Assembly (NCBI GenBank): GCA_001940645.1
Contig: MDVS01000011.1
Span: 1-42,178, forward strand
Reading direction: 5' to 3'
Length of the DNA: 42,178 bases
Source of the DNA: Candidatus Heimdallarchaeota archaeon LC_3
Lineage (GTDB): Archaea > Asgardarchaeota > Heimdallarchaeia > Hodarchaeales > LC-3
A model generated the notes under the pieces. It made no database searches and was not told where the DNA came from. It saw nothing but the letters and a program-made list of their open reading frames with translations. Shown here piece by piece: positions 1-9,448 of this stretch (position 1 is its first letter; each line of letters begins with the position of its first letter). The translations under genes were made by a program, and so were the position numbers.

Positions 1-1075
1 TCGGCGCCAACGCCTTCGGAATTTGAATAGAGGCCCTGAATTTTACTTCAAGGTGACCCTTATCAGTGTTCTACAACGTCGGCTACCTCAGCTGAGGCTG
101 GACTGTGGTCCACTTCTGCGGGAACCAGCTATCACGCGACTTGATTGGTCTTTTGCCACTTAACTCAGATCAACAGAACTAATTGCACTTAAGTACCTAT
201 TCGGCCTTCCACGCTCCTTTCGAAGCGATTCAACCTGTCCAAGCTAAGATCGTCGCGTTTCTGGTCTTATCCCTGTGACTCTGGCACTTTCATACCAGCA
301 TCCTGGCCCGAAGGTTACGATGCATTGGTTTCCCTGTGCTTTCGGAGATAGCTCCTTAAGCTTGCCACAGAAATAAACTCCCTGGCCCGTGTTTCAAGAC
401 GGATCTAGCAACTCCGCTCGACTCAAATCGTTCATTTCGTTACCGAAGTTCACTACTTCGAGTTTCTAAGCTTTCGAGCTGCTAACGTTCTATAACCATG
501 TGATTTCAGGCACTTTTCACACGCCTTTCGGCGGACTTTTCACCTTTCGCTCACGCTACTAGTACACTATCGCTTTTGGGGAGTATTTAGGGTTGCCAGT
601 TAATGCCTGGCATATTCACGAGGAATTTCCAATCCCCGCTACTCTGGAACCAGTTCTACCGCCTAACCACTCGTTTACGGGGCTATCACCCTTTATCGCG
701 GATCTTTCCAGATCTCTTCAACCAGCTTATAGTTGGTATTGAACCGGCCCAAACACCACATTTCCCATAGGATTCGGTTTGCCCTTTTCCCTTTTCACTC
801 GCCGTTACTAGGGGAATAACTCTTGTTTTCTTTTCCTCCGCCTACTAAGATGTTTCCATTCGGCGGGTTCCCTTACCATAGTCTGGTATAACAAGCCGGA
901 GCTTGTTAGGAAGTCCCATTAGGTAATCTGAGGATCAACGGCTACATGCGCCTTCCCTCAGCATATCGCTGCTTGTCACGACCTTCTTCGGCTCCCAAAG
1001 CTAGGCATCCATCACATGGCATTTGCGCAAGACGGCCTTAATATCTAGTGTCCCATTTCGTCTCAATATACGGCG
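1..1075 (-). rRNA. 23S rRNA, 5' portion (runs off left edge)
   Basis: The reverse complement carries universal large-subunit rRNA blocks in the right order: the start of domain I (GTGATGGATGCCTAG followed by GGGAGCCGAAGAAGG), then GGGAAGGCGCATG, and farther along the domain II block GACCCGTCTTGAAACACGGG. The gene reads leftward and leaves the window, so only about the first 1,070 nucleotides are present. The 5' end is estimated near 1075; a short hairpin (ATTTCG/CGAAAT) lies around it. No 16S gene precedes it within this window, so 23S appears to be transcribed alone or with only a short leader. The exact mature end cannot be read from sequence. Confidence 0.97.
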
Positions 1076-1193
1076 AAATAGATGAACAATTGACTTTCGT
1101 TGAATATCTAATTTTCTCTTACCTTTCAATAGGAGATGATCGATATTTTTCAACAAAAGTTTAATTTTTCAGAATAAAAGAAATTGAATTCGT

Positions 1194-1200
1194 AAAAAAA
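1194..1200 (-). terminator. T7 tract, candidate terminator of the upstream structured RNA
   Basis: Seven T on the minus strand lie just downstream of the GC-rich structured region. Archaeal RNA polymerase stops at T-rich tracts, so this would separate a stand-alone RNA from 23S. If transcription reads through, the structured region would instead be part of the 23S leader. Confidence 0.3.
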
Positions 1201-1204
1201 GCAT

Positions 1205-1437
1205 TTTCTGATTTTTTTGTCTTGCGTATTTGGTTATTCATCCTTTTTTTTTAAAACCCTGTCACCAGAGTCCCTCCGTTACCGGAGAGGATTTCGATTG
1301 CGCATCGAAGCAAAAATGCTTCCATACGATTCGTAACATCTCTGTTGTAGGCCATTGGTATCTAAACGTTTGTTGCCTACTTAGCAAACGTTGCACTTGC
1401 AATTTTCTTGGTAAGACTATTGCAACGCCGAGTTTTA
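1205..1437 (-). ncRNA. Unidentified structured RNA with H-type pseudoknot, or 23S leader
   Basis: This segment is much richer in G+C than the surrounding spacers, has no credible protein frame, and folds well. An 8-bp stem pairs 1365-1372 with 1385-1392, and a crossing 6-bp stem pairs 1347-1352 with 1375-1380, which makes an H-type pseudoknot. Other hairpins are GAAGCA/TGCTTC (about 1308-1323, extended by CGTAT/ATGCG), CTCCG-GTAA-CGGAG (about 1275-1290, GNRA loop) and CGTTGCA/TGCAACG (about 1390-1426). On the minus strand the loop lengths (4, 2 and 12) suit a classic pseudoknot, and a TATA-like box lies about 25 bp upstream of the folded part. I looked for RNase P, SRP, 5S and tmRNA signature motifs and found none convincing. 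Strand and ends are inferred. Confidence 0.5.
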
Positions 1438-1455
1438 AGCTTCCTTTAACAACTT

Positions 1456-1466
1456 AAAAATATATT
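1456..1466 (-). promoter_or_regulatory. TATA-like box for minus-strand RNA
   Basis: Minus-strand AATATATTTTT is spaced to start transcription near 1435, exactly where the folded GC-rich region begins. A second candidate (GGCATATAAAG, about 1498-1508) lies farther upstream and could drive the same RNA or 23S. Both are called by pattern only. Confidence 0.35.
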
Positions 1467-1508
1467 GTTTGAACTTGGTGAAATGTCGCAGGAAAGACCC
1501 TTTATATG

Positions 1509-1880
1509 CCGCTATTTATCAGATTTATTTATCTCTCCATTGTCTAGTTCCCTTTTAATTTTTTAATCGAAATTAGAATTATGTTTTTTTCATTAAGACC
1601 ATAAGACACCCTATTATAATGTCCAGTAGTCTCATCTTAAAGTCCTTTTTTTTGTGAATTTTCTAAAAGCACAACTTTCTTTTGGGTAATTATTGATTAT
1701 TATTGGTTATGTTCTCTTAATTATTGAACTAGTTTTATTCAGTAGATTAATTCTTGGAAGTTACGTTTTTCTTCTTTGATGACCAAAATAAAAGTGAGGG
1801 AATTTTATAAGAAAATTATACTAACTCAAATGGATATGACTATTAATACTTCTTTTCAGAGAGGTGATAAATCCTCACCA
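1509..1880. other. AT-rich spacer
   Basis: Between the structured RNA promoters and the surface-protein gene. It includes a T-run near 1647-1654 and long A/T stretches. I see no gene in it; in-frame starts at 1776, 1779 and 1830 belong to a possible longer version of the next gene. Confidence 0.5.
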
Positions 1881-4223
1881 ATGGAAAAAAACATTAGAGC
1901 AATTAGAAATTTCCCTATAAAGAATATAAGCTTCTTTCTATTTCTGTTATTAGTTAATATTAATCTTATTTCAATTGATGGAAGTTTTGACAGTGATAAC
2001 TCTTCTATTGAAACTTTTAAGAGAAATTTTTATTTAGAAGAACGTTTTTTAAAATCAATTTTAAAGGATAGTAGCGTTTCTACAAATTATTCTTCATTTG
2101 ATCCTCCTGTAATTGAGAATAGCATTTTCTTTGTTTCAGAGGAAACTGGAAGATTAACAGAAGAACTTTTTCAAAACAATAATATTACAATATCTGATCA
2201 TGAAGAAAATAGTCTTTTTTCTATAATTCAAACCAATCTAACATCATTACAATATGATAAAAGAGCTACAGGGGAAAATATATCAAATAATAATTTTTGG
2301 TTCAGATCCTCAGATGGATTATTGGGTCCGAAAAGGCTTGAAGGTAGTGTAGAGCTAGATTATACTAATGTAATTGAAGGAAAGGCTAGTACAAAATTTT
2401 CAGTAACTACTAATACTAGTTTAAATTGGTATTCAGATTATCAGTTACCTGGCTGGATTGATAATGATATTCCTTCAGCTTTTAGCCATAACAGTTATAT
2501 TTCCGGGGCTTTTCAATTTAATGCTTCTCGAAATTTACTTGATCATCAATACGGATTCAATAATTGGTTACGTCTAATTTTTGATAACGATAATTATGCT
2601 ATAAACATTATTTTTAATCGATCAAGTGGTTTAATCGAAAATATTTCTTCATTTTATAGGAAGACAAATCAAGATTTTATTATAAATATTGTTCTCGGTT
2701 CAAATGATGGTAATCAAGATGTTTTAACGTGGAAAGAAGGAGAATGGGCACGATTCAGTGTTAACTTAACTGGAATACTTAATACAATTTATCCATTAAG
2801 TTCATCATTACGTTTAGAAGCAGAAAAAGCATTTTCTAATCTATCTCTTTCAATTCTTGACCTACAATCTTTTGCATTTGAAAACGGGGTAGTAGAGTTT
2901 AGATTAGATGATTTTCACTGGATTACAACCTTCTCAGAAAAAGATGAGATCGATTGGGAGCAAAATAAGAAAATTTTTGTAGATACTAAGGGGAATCCAC
3001 TAGAAAATAGCAGTAATTATGGTTTAGAAGATTTTTCTTGGTTAACAAATTCAAGTCAATGGAATCTCTGGTCTACCGATAAAAATTTTATTCTAAAATC
3101 ACCAACATCTTTTTCTCCATTTAATCCTGTTTGGGAATATAAAAAACAGACATTTTATTATTATAACCAATCATGGGTTGATAAGATAAGGCCAACAGAG
3201 TTTTTTCACTTAGATTTAACCTATAAAATTGATTCAGAAGGATTTTTTGTGACATCAGATAATACTTCCACCCAAATCATTTCACAACCATTGTTATTAC
3301 TAAGTGTTTTACAATACCCAACACTAGCAGATCTACCCAACATTGATGTGACTTTTACTTTATTGAGATTTCATCCTTTTAATGAAAGTAATTCACTTGA
3401 AATAATAAAGGAAAGTCGTTATTGGAAAAAGCAAGATCATCTTGTTGAAAATATTTTTGAAAATTTACAGCATTCTTTGATCAACTCTACGCTACTTTCA
3501 AATATTAAAAATAATTTCGTTTCTTCTTATTTTTGGGAATTAAACAAACAGAAAATTAATGAGGATAACGAGTTACTTGAAGGTCTTTCTAATTCGATCT
3601 TTGTAGAAATTCTGTTAGATGATTTTCCCCAGATTAAGGAATCATTAATAATACCAAATTTGTTATTTGGACGTCAAACTCCAATAATAAAAGTTTTTGA
3701 AAATGGAATACAACTTGAATTATATATTTCTTCAGAAAATTTGATAAGTTCCTTTAAATTTATCTCAGAGATAGTTGCTTCAGATTCGAAGTCAATACTA
3801 AGTCATAGTATAGTATTAAACGAAAAAACAGTAATATTTATTCCATGGATTAAAACACCCAACAATACTGAACAAATAACTATTAAATTATACTTGTTGA
3901 TCCAAAATATTGGGATTGGTTGGATTGAAGAGACATTTTTATTTGACAACCCAAACAATCCAACTGCTTTACCTCTAACAACGATAACAATATACTCTTC
4001 TACAGAGAATAATCAACTAACAAACACATCAAACAATTCAAATAATTTAATTAATTCAAACAATGAGAACTCAATTATTCACCGTCCTAATTCTATTTTT
4101 AATTCAGAATCAAGTAGTATCGCTCTTTACGGATTAATGATAATTGGACCAATATTCGGGTCGATAATTTATTTTAAACGGAAACAACGAAGTAAATTGT
4201 ATAATATGATATATGATGAGTAA
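1881..4223 (+). CDS. Large surface glycoprotein-like protein, single C-terminal anchor
   Basis: About 780 residues. The N-terminus is a signal peptide: a basic stretch (MEKNIRAIRNFPIKN) followed by a hydrophobic core (ISFFLFLLLVNINLI). The long exterior region is rich in Asn, Ser and Thr with many N-X-S/T sequons. Near the end, an Asn/Ser/Thr stalk of about 50 residues is followed by a membrane helix (IALYGLMIIGPIFGSIIYF) and a short basic tail. This is the layout of an archaeal cell-surface protein, displayed outside and anchored at the C-terminus. I recognise no family. The frame is open upstream (TTG 1776, ATG 1779, ATG 1830), but ATG 1881 places the signal peptide at the very N-terminus and has GAGGTGA 13 bases upstream. 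The next gene starts 5 bp after the stop, so the two are probably co-transcribed. Confidence 0.75.
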   Translation: MEKNIRAIRNFPIKNISFFLFLLLVNINLISIDGSFDSDNSSIETFKRNFYLEERFLKSILKDSSVSTNYSSFDPPVIENSIFFVSEETGRLTEELFQNNNITISDHEENSLFSIIQTNLTSLQYDKRATGENISNNNFWFRSSDGLLGPKRLEGSVELDYTNVIEGKASTKFSVTTNTSLNWYSDYQLPGWIDNDIPSAFSHNSYISGAFQFNASRNLLDHQYGFNNWLRLIFDNDNYAINIIFNRSSGLIENISSFYRKTNQDFIINIVLGSNDGNQDVLTWKEGEWARFSVNLTGILNTIYPLSSSLRLEAEKAFSNLSLSILDLQSFAFENGVVEFRLDDFHWITTFSEKDEIDWEQNKKIFVDTKGNPLENSSNYGLEDFSWLTNSSQWNLWSTDKNFILKSPTSFSPFNPVWEYKKQTFYYYNQSWVDKIRPTEFFHLDLTYKIDSEGFFVTSDNTSTQIISQPLLLLSVLQYPTLADLPNIDVTFTLLRFHPFNESNSLEIIKESRYWKKQDHLVENIFENLQHSLINSTLLSNIKNNFVSSYFWELNKQKINEDNELLEGLSNSIFVEILLDDFPQIKESLIIPNLLFGRQTPIIKVFENGIQLELYISSENLISSFKFISEIVASDSKSILSHSIVLNEKTVIFIPWIKTPNNTEQITIKLYLLIQNIGIGWIEETFLFDNPNNPTALPLTTITIYSSTENNQLTNTSNNSNNLINSNNENSIIHRPNSIFNSESSSIALYGLMIIGPIFGSIIYFKRKQRSKLYNMIYDE

Positions 4224-4228
4224 TTAAT

Positions 4229-6004
4229 ATGATCATTAATAGACAAAAATCTTTAAATTTCTTTAGAAAAGATCAAGTTATTAGAGGATCAACCCATTTT
4301 GCTATTATCATCTTAATTTGGATATGGATTTGGGTGATTGAGGTAATATTATTTAGATTTGGATTTTTAAAAATAAGCCCTGTATTAGTAATTCCAACCA
4401 GCTTTTCTTTGAATGTTTTATTGTCATATCTTATGAAATTTGTAATTATTTTGATTTATTTTAATAAAATTAATCATAATGTTAATTTAAGCAATAAATT
4501 GCCTTTAAAGCTTATAACAAAAAAATATTATTGTTTAATTCCAAGTTTAGATCTAGTTGCTTTTGGTTTCGAATGTCAACTTCCTACAACAGATCAAATT
4601 AAAAACATCGAAAGTATTAATGATTTCGCTCCATTTACCATAGAAATAACTTGGGAGACTGGAATTTGCAAGATCATTTTTTATCGATCACGAATGGAAA
4701 AATCAAATAGTGAATATGTTCAAATCTTTCATTTCTTAGAAAAATCATTTAATAACACTAAGCTACTATCATCTATGATTTTAAAAGATCTATTTCAACT
4801 AAGTTTAGTAAAGAAAATACAAAATCAAAAAAAAATGGAATATATATCGAAAAATGAGGAATTTTCGGAAATTATTAGATCAATAAAATCAAATAATGAG
4901 TTTTTATATGAAAATCGTCAAAATGAGGAATTTAATTACAATATTGAAATCCAATCAATAATTTATTGGCAATTTAGTAAGGAATTTTTAATAAAAATTT
5001 GTAAAACACTTAGATTCTCTCAGAACCTTTTAGAGGATTTTTCATTAGGAAAAATTATCTATAATTTATCTACAAGCGTGGATTCAGAGAATCTAAACAA
5101 TACAAATATTACAAATTTTCCCTCTCTTGGACTTCCTCCCTTAAAATGGATAAGAGAGAATGAAAAACAACAAAATACTCAATTATTACTATATATTTTC
5201 AACAAATGGATGTTTAGAAAATTTTTCCCAGGTAGCAATAACATTGCTGAGAAGAATGATAGTAAACCTAAAATAATTAGTAATATTAAAAGTAAAAACG
5301 AAATCAATTTACAAATTCCGAAAAATGATCAACTGTTAAAAAAAAAAGATTTAGATCACAATAAATCTAAGAAAAGAAAAAAATCAAATGAAATAAATAA
5401 TGTTGAGCCATATGAATTAAGAAAAAGACAAAAATTAATAAAACTAATTGAAAATCAGCCTGAAATTGTATCTAAGAAAAACAAAAACAAATTAAAAGAC
5501 TATGTGAAGGATGTCAAATCTAAAACTTTAGATAATGACTATATAAAGAAATATAATGATATTTCACCTGATTTAGAGGAAATAAAGACTAATTCCAATT
5601 TTAAAGCTGCTTTAGACATATTTAATACGAACACACCTTCTAATGTTAACATGGAAATAAAACTTTCAGAACAAAATGACTTTCTAAATTGGAAATTTAC
5701 TGATTTTTGTAAAAATTTTTGTTCAAAATTCCAGGAAATGTCTAAAATACTTTCATATCCAAATGGTGTTTGTTTAGATTTTATTGCTCAAAACAATGAA
5801 ATTAGAAGAACTCTTATTTCAAAGGTCAAGAATATTGACTCAGATCAAAGATTATTTATTTTATTAACTTCTACAGTAAAAGCAGAAAAGTTAAACAGAG
5901 ATAGAACTAGTTGCTTATTCAATTCTTTACAGAACCTACCAGATGAAGAAAAATTACTAACATCGGAAGTGAAGTACCTGGTTTTTAAAGAAATTTTCTT
6001 ATAG
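4229..6004 (+). CDS. Membrane-anchored protein of unknown function
   Basis: 591 residues. Two hydrophobic segments lie near the N-terminus (about residues 24-43, IIILIWIWIWVIEVILFRFG, and 47-77), then a folded region to about residue 330, a strongly Lys/Asn-rich linker (about 350-450, with KKRKK-type clusters), and a C-terminal region with several Cys (about 490-560, CKNFCSKF). I do not recognise the family. It follows the surface protein by 5 bp, so the pair is likely an operon: an exposed protein and a cytoplasmic partner tethered to the membrane. The basic linker could bind nucleic acid or acidic lipid; that is only a guess. Confidence 0.7.
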   Translation: MIINRQKSLNFFRKDQVIRGSTHFAIIILIWIWIWVIEVILFRFGFLKISPVLVIPTSFSLNVLLSYLMKFVIILIYFNKINHNVNLSNKLPLKLITKKYYCLIPSLDLVAFGFECQLPTTDQIKNIESINDFAPFTIEITWETGICKIIFYRSRMEKSNSEYVQIFHFLEKSFNNTKLLSSMILKDLFQLSLVKKIQNQKKMEYISKNEEFSEIIRSIKSNNEFLYENRQNEEFNYNIEIQSIIYWQFSKEFLIKICKTLRFSQNLLEDFSLGKIIYNLSTSVDSENLNNTNITNFPSLGLPPLKWIRENEKQQNTQLLLYIFNKWMFRKFFPGSNNIAEKNDSKPKIISNIKSKNEINLQIPKNDQLLKKKDLDHNKSKKRKKSNEINNVEPYELRKRQKLIKLIENQPEIVSKKNKNKLKDYVKDVKSKTLDNDYIKKYNDISPDLEEIKTNSNFKAALDIFNTNTPSNVNMEIKLSEQNDFLNWKFTDFCKNFCSKFQEMSKILSYPNGVCLDFIAQNNEIRRTLISKVKNIDSDQRLFILLTSTVKAEKLNRDRTSCLFNSLQNLPDEEKLLTSEVKYLVFKEIFL

Positions 6005-6316
6005 TAGGTATTTTATCTTCTAAAAATAATTTAATAACAAAGAAAAGGTATTCCTGATTAAATAAAAGAAAATTATTAATTTAATAAGAAGAAGACCACT
6101 ATTACAAACTTATGAAATCGTTATCAAGTTTTTGAGCAAATGATATTTTCGAAATAATTATTATGGTAATTTTTTAGCTTTTTTCCAGCAGTGTCCTATT
6201 TTTAATAGCAATAAATAGAGTTTATACTCCTGTTTTATATCCTTCTGAAAATAAATTAATCATGTACTCAGAAAAAAATAATAAATTCAAACAAATTATT
6301 CTTATTGGTGTTGTAG
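6005..6316. other. AT-rich intergenic region
   Basis: 312 bp between the membrane protein and the MtxX-like gene. T-tracts at about 6160-6185 on the plus strand could end the upstream operon. I see no gene or strong fold. Confidence 0.5.
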
Positions 6317-7168
6317 ATGATACCTACAATTGAAAAGTTAGCTCAAAAAGCAAATGCTAAAATCGCTATAGGCGTAAGTAACGAAGATAGAATGCAAGAG
6401 AGAACAATAAGTGGTGCACTCCATGTATTCAAAAGAGGTTTTGCTCAACCCATATTGGTTGGTTCAAATATCCATGAAGTTCCAGAATTACAAATAATTA
6501 ATACTTCTTCTCCAGAAGAAACTTTATTGGACCTTCTAATATCAAAAAAGGTACAGGGAGCAGTAAGAGGGTCATTCAAAGCACATGCTATAATGAAAGC
6601 TCTCAAAAATAAATTGAAAGATTTCACAGAGTCAAATTATATTCGAATAGCATTAATTCAGAACTCATTGACGGATAACATGATTTATTTATCCCCTGTT
6701 GGAATTGAAGAGGGACGAGATATAAATTCAAAAAAATTAATTGTGTCAAAGGGAGTGGAACTACTTAAATTAATAGGTAGTACCCCAAAAATAGATGTTT
6801 TAGCAGCAGGATTATTTCCCGATGATTTAGGGAGAGATTCATTAGCAGATGGGACAATAAATGATGCAATTGAAATTGTAAGACAATTTAAAGAGACCAA
6901 GGAATTCGATATTACCACAAGTGGAATCACATTTGAAAAAGCTATTGAAGAAGGAGCTAATCTAATAGTTTCACCAAATGGAATAGCAGGAAATCTTTTA
7001 TACCGAACACTAGTACATGTAGCTGATTGGAAGTCATTTGGTTCAGTTTTAGCATTTCAAGATTTGAACTTTACTGATTTTGTTTATATTGATACGTCCA
7101 GTATTGGTACCGTTCATGAGTATAGAAGAGCTTTGACTTTTGCTAGCGCTTTATCTAGCCCAAAATAA
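6317..7168 (+). CDS. mtxX: MtxX-like protein (methanogenesis marker 4 family, phosphotransacetylase-like)
   Basis: 283 residues. The N-terminal block (KIAIGVSNEDRMQERTISG), the G-V-x-R-G segment (KVQGAVRGSFKAHAIMKAL) and the later blocks LSPVGIEEG and GITFEKAIEEGANLIVSPNG follow the MtxX/Mmp4 pattern. The fold is related to phosphate acetyl/butyryl transferases. In methanogens the gene is a marker of unknown biochemical role; it also occurs in archaea that do not make methane, so it does not imply methanogenesis here. The start ATG at 6317 is directly before a well-conserved N-terminus. The CBS-domain gene follows 41 bp later on the same strand. Confidence 0.75.
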   Translation: MIPTIEKLAQKANAKIAIGVSNEDRMQERTISGALHVFKRGFAQPILVGSNIHEVPELQIINTSSPEETLLDLLISKKVQGAVRGSFKAHAIMKALKNKLKDFTESNYIRIALIQNSLTDNMIYLSPVGIEEGRDINSKKLIVSKGVELLKLIGSTPKIDVLAAGLFPDDLGRDSLADGTINDAIEIVRQFKETKEFDITTSGITFEKAIEEGANLIVSPNGIAGNLLYRTLVHVADWKSFGSVLAFQDLNFTDFVYIDTSSIGTVHEYRRALTFASALSSPK

Positions 7169-7209
7169 ACAAAATTTATTAGGAATATTAGAAATTCAAC
7201 TTATAACAT

Positions 7210-8397
7210 ATGAGGAATGATGAAATGGACGATGAAAAGTTAATGAATAAGGCTGTAATAATGAATTATCCAGTTTTAAAAGATACTGACACATTAGTAA
7301 AATCTATAGCAAACTTCGAATCCTTCCCATATAATTGTATTATAATCCGAGATGAAAAAGAACATTTTCAAGGATTATTGACAATTGATAAGCTAATCAA
7401 CTCTTCAAACTTAAAATCATCTATTAAAAAAGAGATTACTAAAATTCCTTTTTTAAATTTATTTAATCCTATCGAAATTGTTAAATTATTTATAGAAAAA
7501 AACGTGGACTTAATTCCAATTCTCGATAAAAACAAAAAAATTACTAAAGTCATTTCAATTAAAGATTTAGCAAATAATCTACTCCAATCTGTAGACATTG
7601 ATATTAATTCTATAACAGAAACCTTTTCTTCATCTATTTCATTATCTGATCCCGTAGATCATCTATTTCCATTAATTAGGAAATATTATTTCGACATTTT
7701 TCCTCTGTATGATTTAAAAAGCAAGAATGAAGTAAAGGGTATTGTTAAAATTAAGAATCTTGTAAAAATCCTCCACGATACTGAAAGTGATACATTTGGA
7801 AATATTAAAGGACAAAGAAAAGGATTTTCAAGTACTATTGAAAATTTTACAGTCTTATCTCCTTCTGATTACACTTTAATTTTAGGTTCTTATCACTCAA
7901 GTATTGATTTAATAAAAATGATGATAGAAAACCAGAGTAATAACCTTATACTTGTCGATAAGAATAATGAATTAAGAGGCATCATATCCTTAAAACTGAT
8001 ATTAAAATATTATCTAGATCACTTTGTCGAGAGATCATCGAGTTTTGTTTTAAGAATTTTAGGTGCTCCTGATAAAAATATTGAAGCAATTGCTAGCAAA
8101 AAGGTGAATATCTTATTAGAACGATATCATGAGTTTTTTGGTGAAAATTCAGTACCTGAAGGGAATGTACGATTCAGAAAAATTGAGCATCAATCAAAAG
8201 CGGGAATGTTTTCTTATGAAACAGAAATTCGAGTAGCGTTTGGGAAGGGAAAAGAGGGGATTTATTCTGTTTCTGCAACAGATTGGGGAGCTGAAAAATC
8301 ATTAAACAAATCATTTAGAAAACTCTCAAGATTAATTAGTGATAAGAGAAAAATTGCTAAAAATTATTCAAAGGGCTCTCCAAGAACAATAAACTAA
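7210..8397 (+). CDS. Four-CBS-domain protein with C-terminal HPF/RaiA-like domain
   Basis: 395 residues. Four CBS-type units can be placed at about 10-65, 75-125, 135-190 and 210-265; CBS pairs bind adenine nucleotides and act as energy sensors. The last ~110 residues are different: a short strand (SFVLRILG, 278-285), a long helix (289-311), three strands (318-356, including FSYETEIRVAF and GIYSVSATDW) and a basic helix (360-385, GAEKSLNKSFRKLSRLISDKR). This beta-alpha-beta-beta-beta-alpha order and the helix pattern resemble the ribosome hibernation factors HPF/RaiA. The genes for L21e and Rpb4/F follow, so a role in ribosome silencing under low energy is plausible. The CBS call is firm; the HPF likeness is inferred from pattern. 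Confidence 0.75.
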   Translation: MRNDEMDDEKLMNKAVIMNYPVLKDTDTLVKSIANFESFPYNCIIIRDEKEHFQGLLTIDKLINSSNLKSSIKKEITKIPFLNLFNPIEIVKLFIEKNVDLIPILDKNKKITKVISIKDLANNLLQSVDIDINSITETFSSSISLSDPVDHLFPLIRKYYFDIFPLYDLKSKNEVKGIVKIKNLVKILHDTESDTFGNIKGQRKGFSSTIENFTVLSPSDYTLILGSYHSSIDLIKMMIENQSNNLILVDKNNELRGIISLKLILKYYLDHFVERSSSFVLRILGAPDKNIEAIASKKVNILLERYHEFFGENSVPEGNVRFRKIEHQSKAGMFSYETEIRVAFGKGKEGIYSVSATDWGAEKSLNKSFRKLSRLISDKRKIAKNYSKGSPRTIN

Positions 8398-8652
8398 CGA
8401 GAGTTTCTTTACAAGAGTTTTTTATTTTAATAAACAGAATTCCTGACTAATTTGGCCCTTAGTTTTAAATCTAGAAGAATATTACAAATTCCTTTCTTAT
8501 TCTAGACTTTTTTAATTGAAATTTCCACAATAATAAATACCCTTAAAATTAAAAAGAAGATTGATTAAAGGACGATTTAGAAGATAATATGTATGTAGTT
8601 TTCATAATACGTCAATCTATTACATTTTCTTTATTATTCGTGGTTATTTATA

Positions 8653-8949
8653 ATGGTACGAACATCAAAAGGTACACGGTTTCGCACAAGGAAAGTTTTT
8701 AGAAAAAGTCCCCGAGAAAGAGGTCTTCCTCCTTTAGGACGGATATTAAGTGAGTATAATCCTGGGGACAAAGTAGACATTATCATCGAACCTAGTGTTC
8801 AAAAAGGCTCTCCGCATAGGAGATTTCATGGGAAAACTGCAAAAGTTGAAAATAAGAGAGGAAATTCATATATTTTATCCGTAAATGACGGAAACAAAAC
8901 CAAAACAATTATAGCAAGACCTGAACATATTAGAAAACATTCTGATTAA
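8653..8949 (+). CDS. rpl21e: 50S ribosomal protein L21e
   Basis: 98 residues, the usual length. It starts MVRTSKGTRFRTRKVFRKSP, and the hallmark blocks are GDKVDIIIEPSVQKGSPHRRFHGKT and the C-terminal RPEHIRKH. It is a protein of the large ribosomal subunit shared by archaea and eukaryotes. The RNA polymerase gene rpoF follows 21 bp later, the standard archaeal order. The 255-bp upstream spacer probably holds the promoter and a small inverted repeat (TCTAGAA/TTCTAGA, about 8469-8508). Confidence 0.97.
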   Translation: MVRTSKGTRFRTRKVFRKSPRERGLPPLGRILSEYNPGDKVDIIIEPSVQKGSPHRRFHGKTAKVENKRGNSYILSVNDGNKTKTIIARPEHIRKHSD

Positions 8950-8982
8950 ATTTTAATTTAAAAACTAGCTGTGAGAAAACAA

Positions 8983-9420
8983 ATGGCACCAAAAATTCTA
9001 AGTGAGAAAGCAATTCCAATAGAAACAGTTAAGGAATTGCTACGAAAACGAAGTGAAGTTGCTGATTTAAATTACATTCAAAGAATCACCTTGGATTTTG
9101 GCCATAGATTTTCTGAAATTTTCCCTCAAAATGAAGAAATTATAGAAAAAATGGGTCAAGATTATAATTTAACACGTGAGGAAAGTATCCAACTCATTAA
9201 TGTTAACCCTGCTTCATTAGATGAGATAAGTTTAGTCTTAGAAGATAAAATTACCAGTGAAGAAAAAAAGAATTTACTGGATTTGATTACTGAGCACAAG
9301 GAACAATATAAACCATTAGAAGGGCAAGATCTTCCCACTAACATAAGTACAGCCAGTTTTGAAGAAAATGATGGTAAGGAAGAATATCCTGATAAAGAAC
9401 CTACAGATACTGAATCTTAA
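8983..9420 (+). CDS. rpoF: DNA-directed RNA polymerase subunit F (Rpb4)
   Basis: 145 residues from ATG 8983; a GTG at 8971 would add four. The core (about residues 10-115) has the Rpb4 helical pattern, with the helix-hairpin region ESIQLINVNPASLDEISLVL and the closing segment ITSEEKKNLLDLI. It pairs with Rpb7/E to form the polymerase stalk. An acidic tail of about 30 residues after the core (ENDGKEEYPDKEPTDTES) is an addition relative to the usual ~115-residue protein. It sits directly after L21e. Confidence 0.93.
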   Translation: MAPKILSEKAIPIETVKELLRKRSEVADLNYIQRITLDFGHRFSEIFPQNEEIIEKMGQDYNLTREESIQLINVNPASLDEISLVLEDKITSEEKKNLLDLITEHKEQYKPLEGQDLPTNISTASFEENDGKEEYPDKEPTDTES

Positions 9421-9448
9421 ATTAAATTATTATTTTTCCTGAAAATAT

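Noticed and set aside
1205..1437. RNase P or SRP RNA identity for the structured region
   Set aside because: The key signatures (GAGGAAAGTCC with ACAGAA for RNase P; the GGAA-loop helix 8 of SRP RNA) were not found on either strand.
1230..1457. 75-residue plus-strand frame
   Set aside because: It overlaps the folded GC-rich region with stems and a pseudoknot; composition (many Cys, no pattern) is not protein-like.
6317..7168. Methanogenesis inferred from MtxX-like gene
   Set aside because: No mcr, mtr or other methanogenesis genes are in the window, and the family occurs in non-methanogens.
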